Assembly: GCA_021794335.1 (NCBI GenBank)
Contig: JAJYQZ010000116.1
Coordinates: 1-5,229, forward strand
Origin: a bacterium
GTDB lineage: Bacteria; SZUA-79; Acidulodesulfobacterales; Acidulodesulfobacteraceae
DNA: 5,229 nucleotides
Direction of reading: 5' to 3'
The notes under the pieces are model-generated. The model did no database searches. It worked only from the letters and a program-made list of their open reading frames with translations, and was not told where the DNA came from. Numbering within the stretch: position 1 is the stretch's first letter; every line of letters starts with the position of its first letter. Below are positions 4,891-5,229 of this stretch, one piece after another. Made by a program: the position numbers and the translations under genes.

Positions 4891-4917
4891 GTTTAAAAAA
4901 CAAGGAATAAACTAATT

Positions 4918-5124
4918 ATGAAAAAATTCAATCATCCGTTAAATAAATTCTTAGCTAATAATTCTATAAAGATATTAGCACAAAAAATTAATAAATCGGA
5001 AAGGATGGTATATTACTATCTTAATTATAAAAAATACCCATCCCGTAGTACCGCCCAAAAAATATCTGAATTAACCGGTATCCCTGTAATAAAACTTCTA
5101 TTCCCGGAGGACGACGATGTCTGA
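4918..5124 (+). CDS. small Cro-like helix-turn-helix protein (68 aa)
   Basis: The 68 residues are almost entirely one Cro/CI-type DNA-binding domain: IKILAQKINKSERMVYYYLN (17-36), then STAQKISELTGIPVIKLLFP (44-63), where the second helix of the motif is SERMVYYYLN. The acidic tail EDDDV ends it. It lacks a dimerisation domain beyond the HTH, as in phage Cro and plasmid transcriptional switches. ATG 4918 has AAGGA about 11 nt upstream. It is the first gene of a rightward operon behind a strong promoter with an operator over its -10, so autorepression or control by the divergent HTH protein is likely. Its last 8 bases overlap the next gene. Confidence 0.85.
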   Translation: MKKFNHPLNKFLANNSIKILAQKINKSERMVYYYLNYKKYPSRSTAQKISELTGIPVIKLLFPEDDDV

Positions 5125-5229
5125 TACCTTATTAAAAGCTCAAATTCAGGAACCGGAACCGATCAAAGCGGTCTTAATCTCCCAGTCGGACCTCGAGTCC
5201 GTTCTTGCTAAACTCACGGCTGAAACGAC
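5117..5229 (+). CDS. partial unidentified protein, N-terminus only
   Basis: A reading frame from ATG 5117 runs off the window after 37 codons (MSDTLLKAQIQEPEPIKAVL, then ISQSDLESVLAKLTAE). GGAGG lies 6 nt upstream and the start overlaps the preceding gene by 8 nt, so it is coupled to it. The ILI/VLISQSDLESVL pattern resembles the leader segment before the HTH domain in some excisionase-like small DNA-binding proteins of mobile elements. That is a weak hint only, and the diagnostic part lies outside the window. Confidence 0.7.
   Translation, partial: MSDTLLKAQIQEPEPIKAVLISQSDLESVLAKLTAET

Noticed and set aside
1..5229. CRISPR array, tRNA, rRNA, riboswitch or insertion sequence.
   Set aside because: No regularly spaced long repeats, cloverleaf or rRNA sequence, transposase motifs or terminal inverted repeats were seen.

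Overview
The window is an AT-rich bacterial segment with the gene content of a plasmid, a phage-plasmid or an integrated mobile element. There is one compact ParA, two different ParB-family proteins, and three small helix-turn-helix proteins, one of them with a repressor-type C-terminal domain. A predicted PD-(D/E)XK nuclease and two unrecognised small proteins complete the set. No ribosomal, metabolic, transposase or integrase gene and no RNA gene is visible. Shine-Dalgarno sites and sigma70-like promoters (TTGACA, 17 nt, TATNNT) point to an ordinary bacterium. The strong A/T bias mixed with GCC/GGC/CGG codons would fit an AT-rich Gram-negative such as a deltaproteobacterial lineage, but that is a guess.

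Layout. Positions 1-403 (minus) hold the N-terminal part of a canonical ParB with GERR and ENTQREN motifs, cut by the window edge. About 120 bp of AT-rich spacer follows, with three TCCTTAAAA repeats. Positions 526-2489 (minus) form a parA-parB-small-ORF operon. Its promoter lies in the 2490-2676 intergenic region, and a 16-bp dyad fills the spacer between -35 and -10. Diverging from it, 2677-3300 (plus) encodes an XRE repressor whose S24/LexA-like C-terminal domain lacks the catalytic Ser and Lys. It converges on an 85-residue unknown protein (3388-3645, minus). Next come the nuclease (3712-4278, minus) and a small HTH protein (4337-4783, minus), probably one operon. A divergent promoter region follows (4784-4917). 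Last is a 68-residue HTH protein (4918-5124, plus), translationally coupled to a gene that leaves the window (5117-5229).

Working together (inference): ParA and ParB would segregate the element, the divergent XRE repressor would set par expression, and the two HTH genes around 4784-4917 look like a Cro/CI-style switch controlling the nuclease on one side and a rightward operon on the other. The two main promoters share a 16-nt identical block, AAAAAAATACTTGACA. This suggests a common architecture or co-regulation. The most unusual points are the catalytically dead repressor, the HTH-nuclease pair joined by an apparent -1 frame extension ending in TAATG, the 27-nt near-perfect palindrome inside parB, and the operator-in-spacer design of the par promoter.
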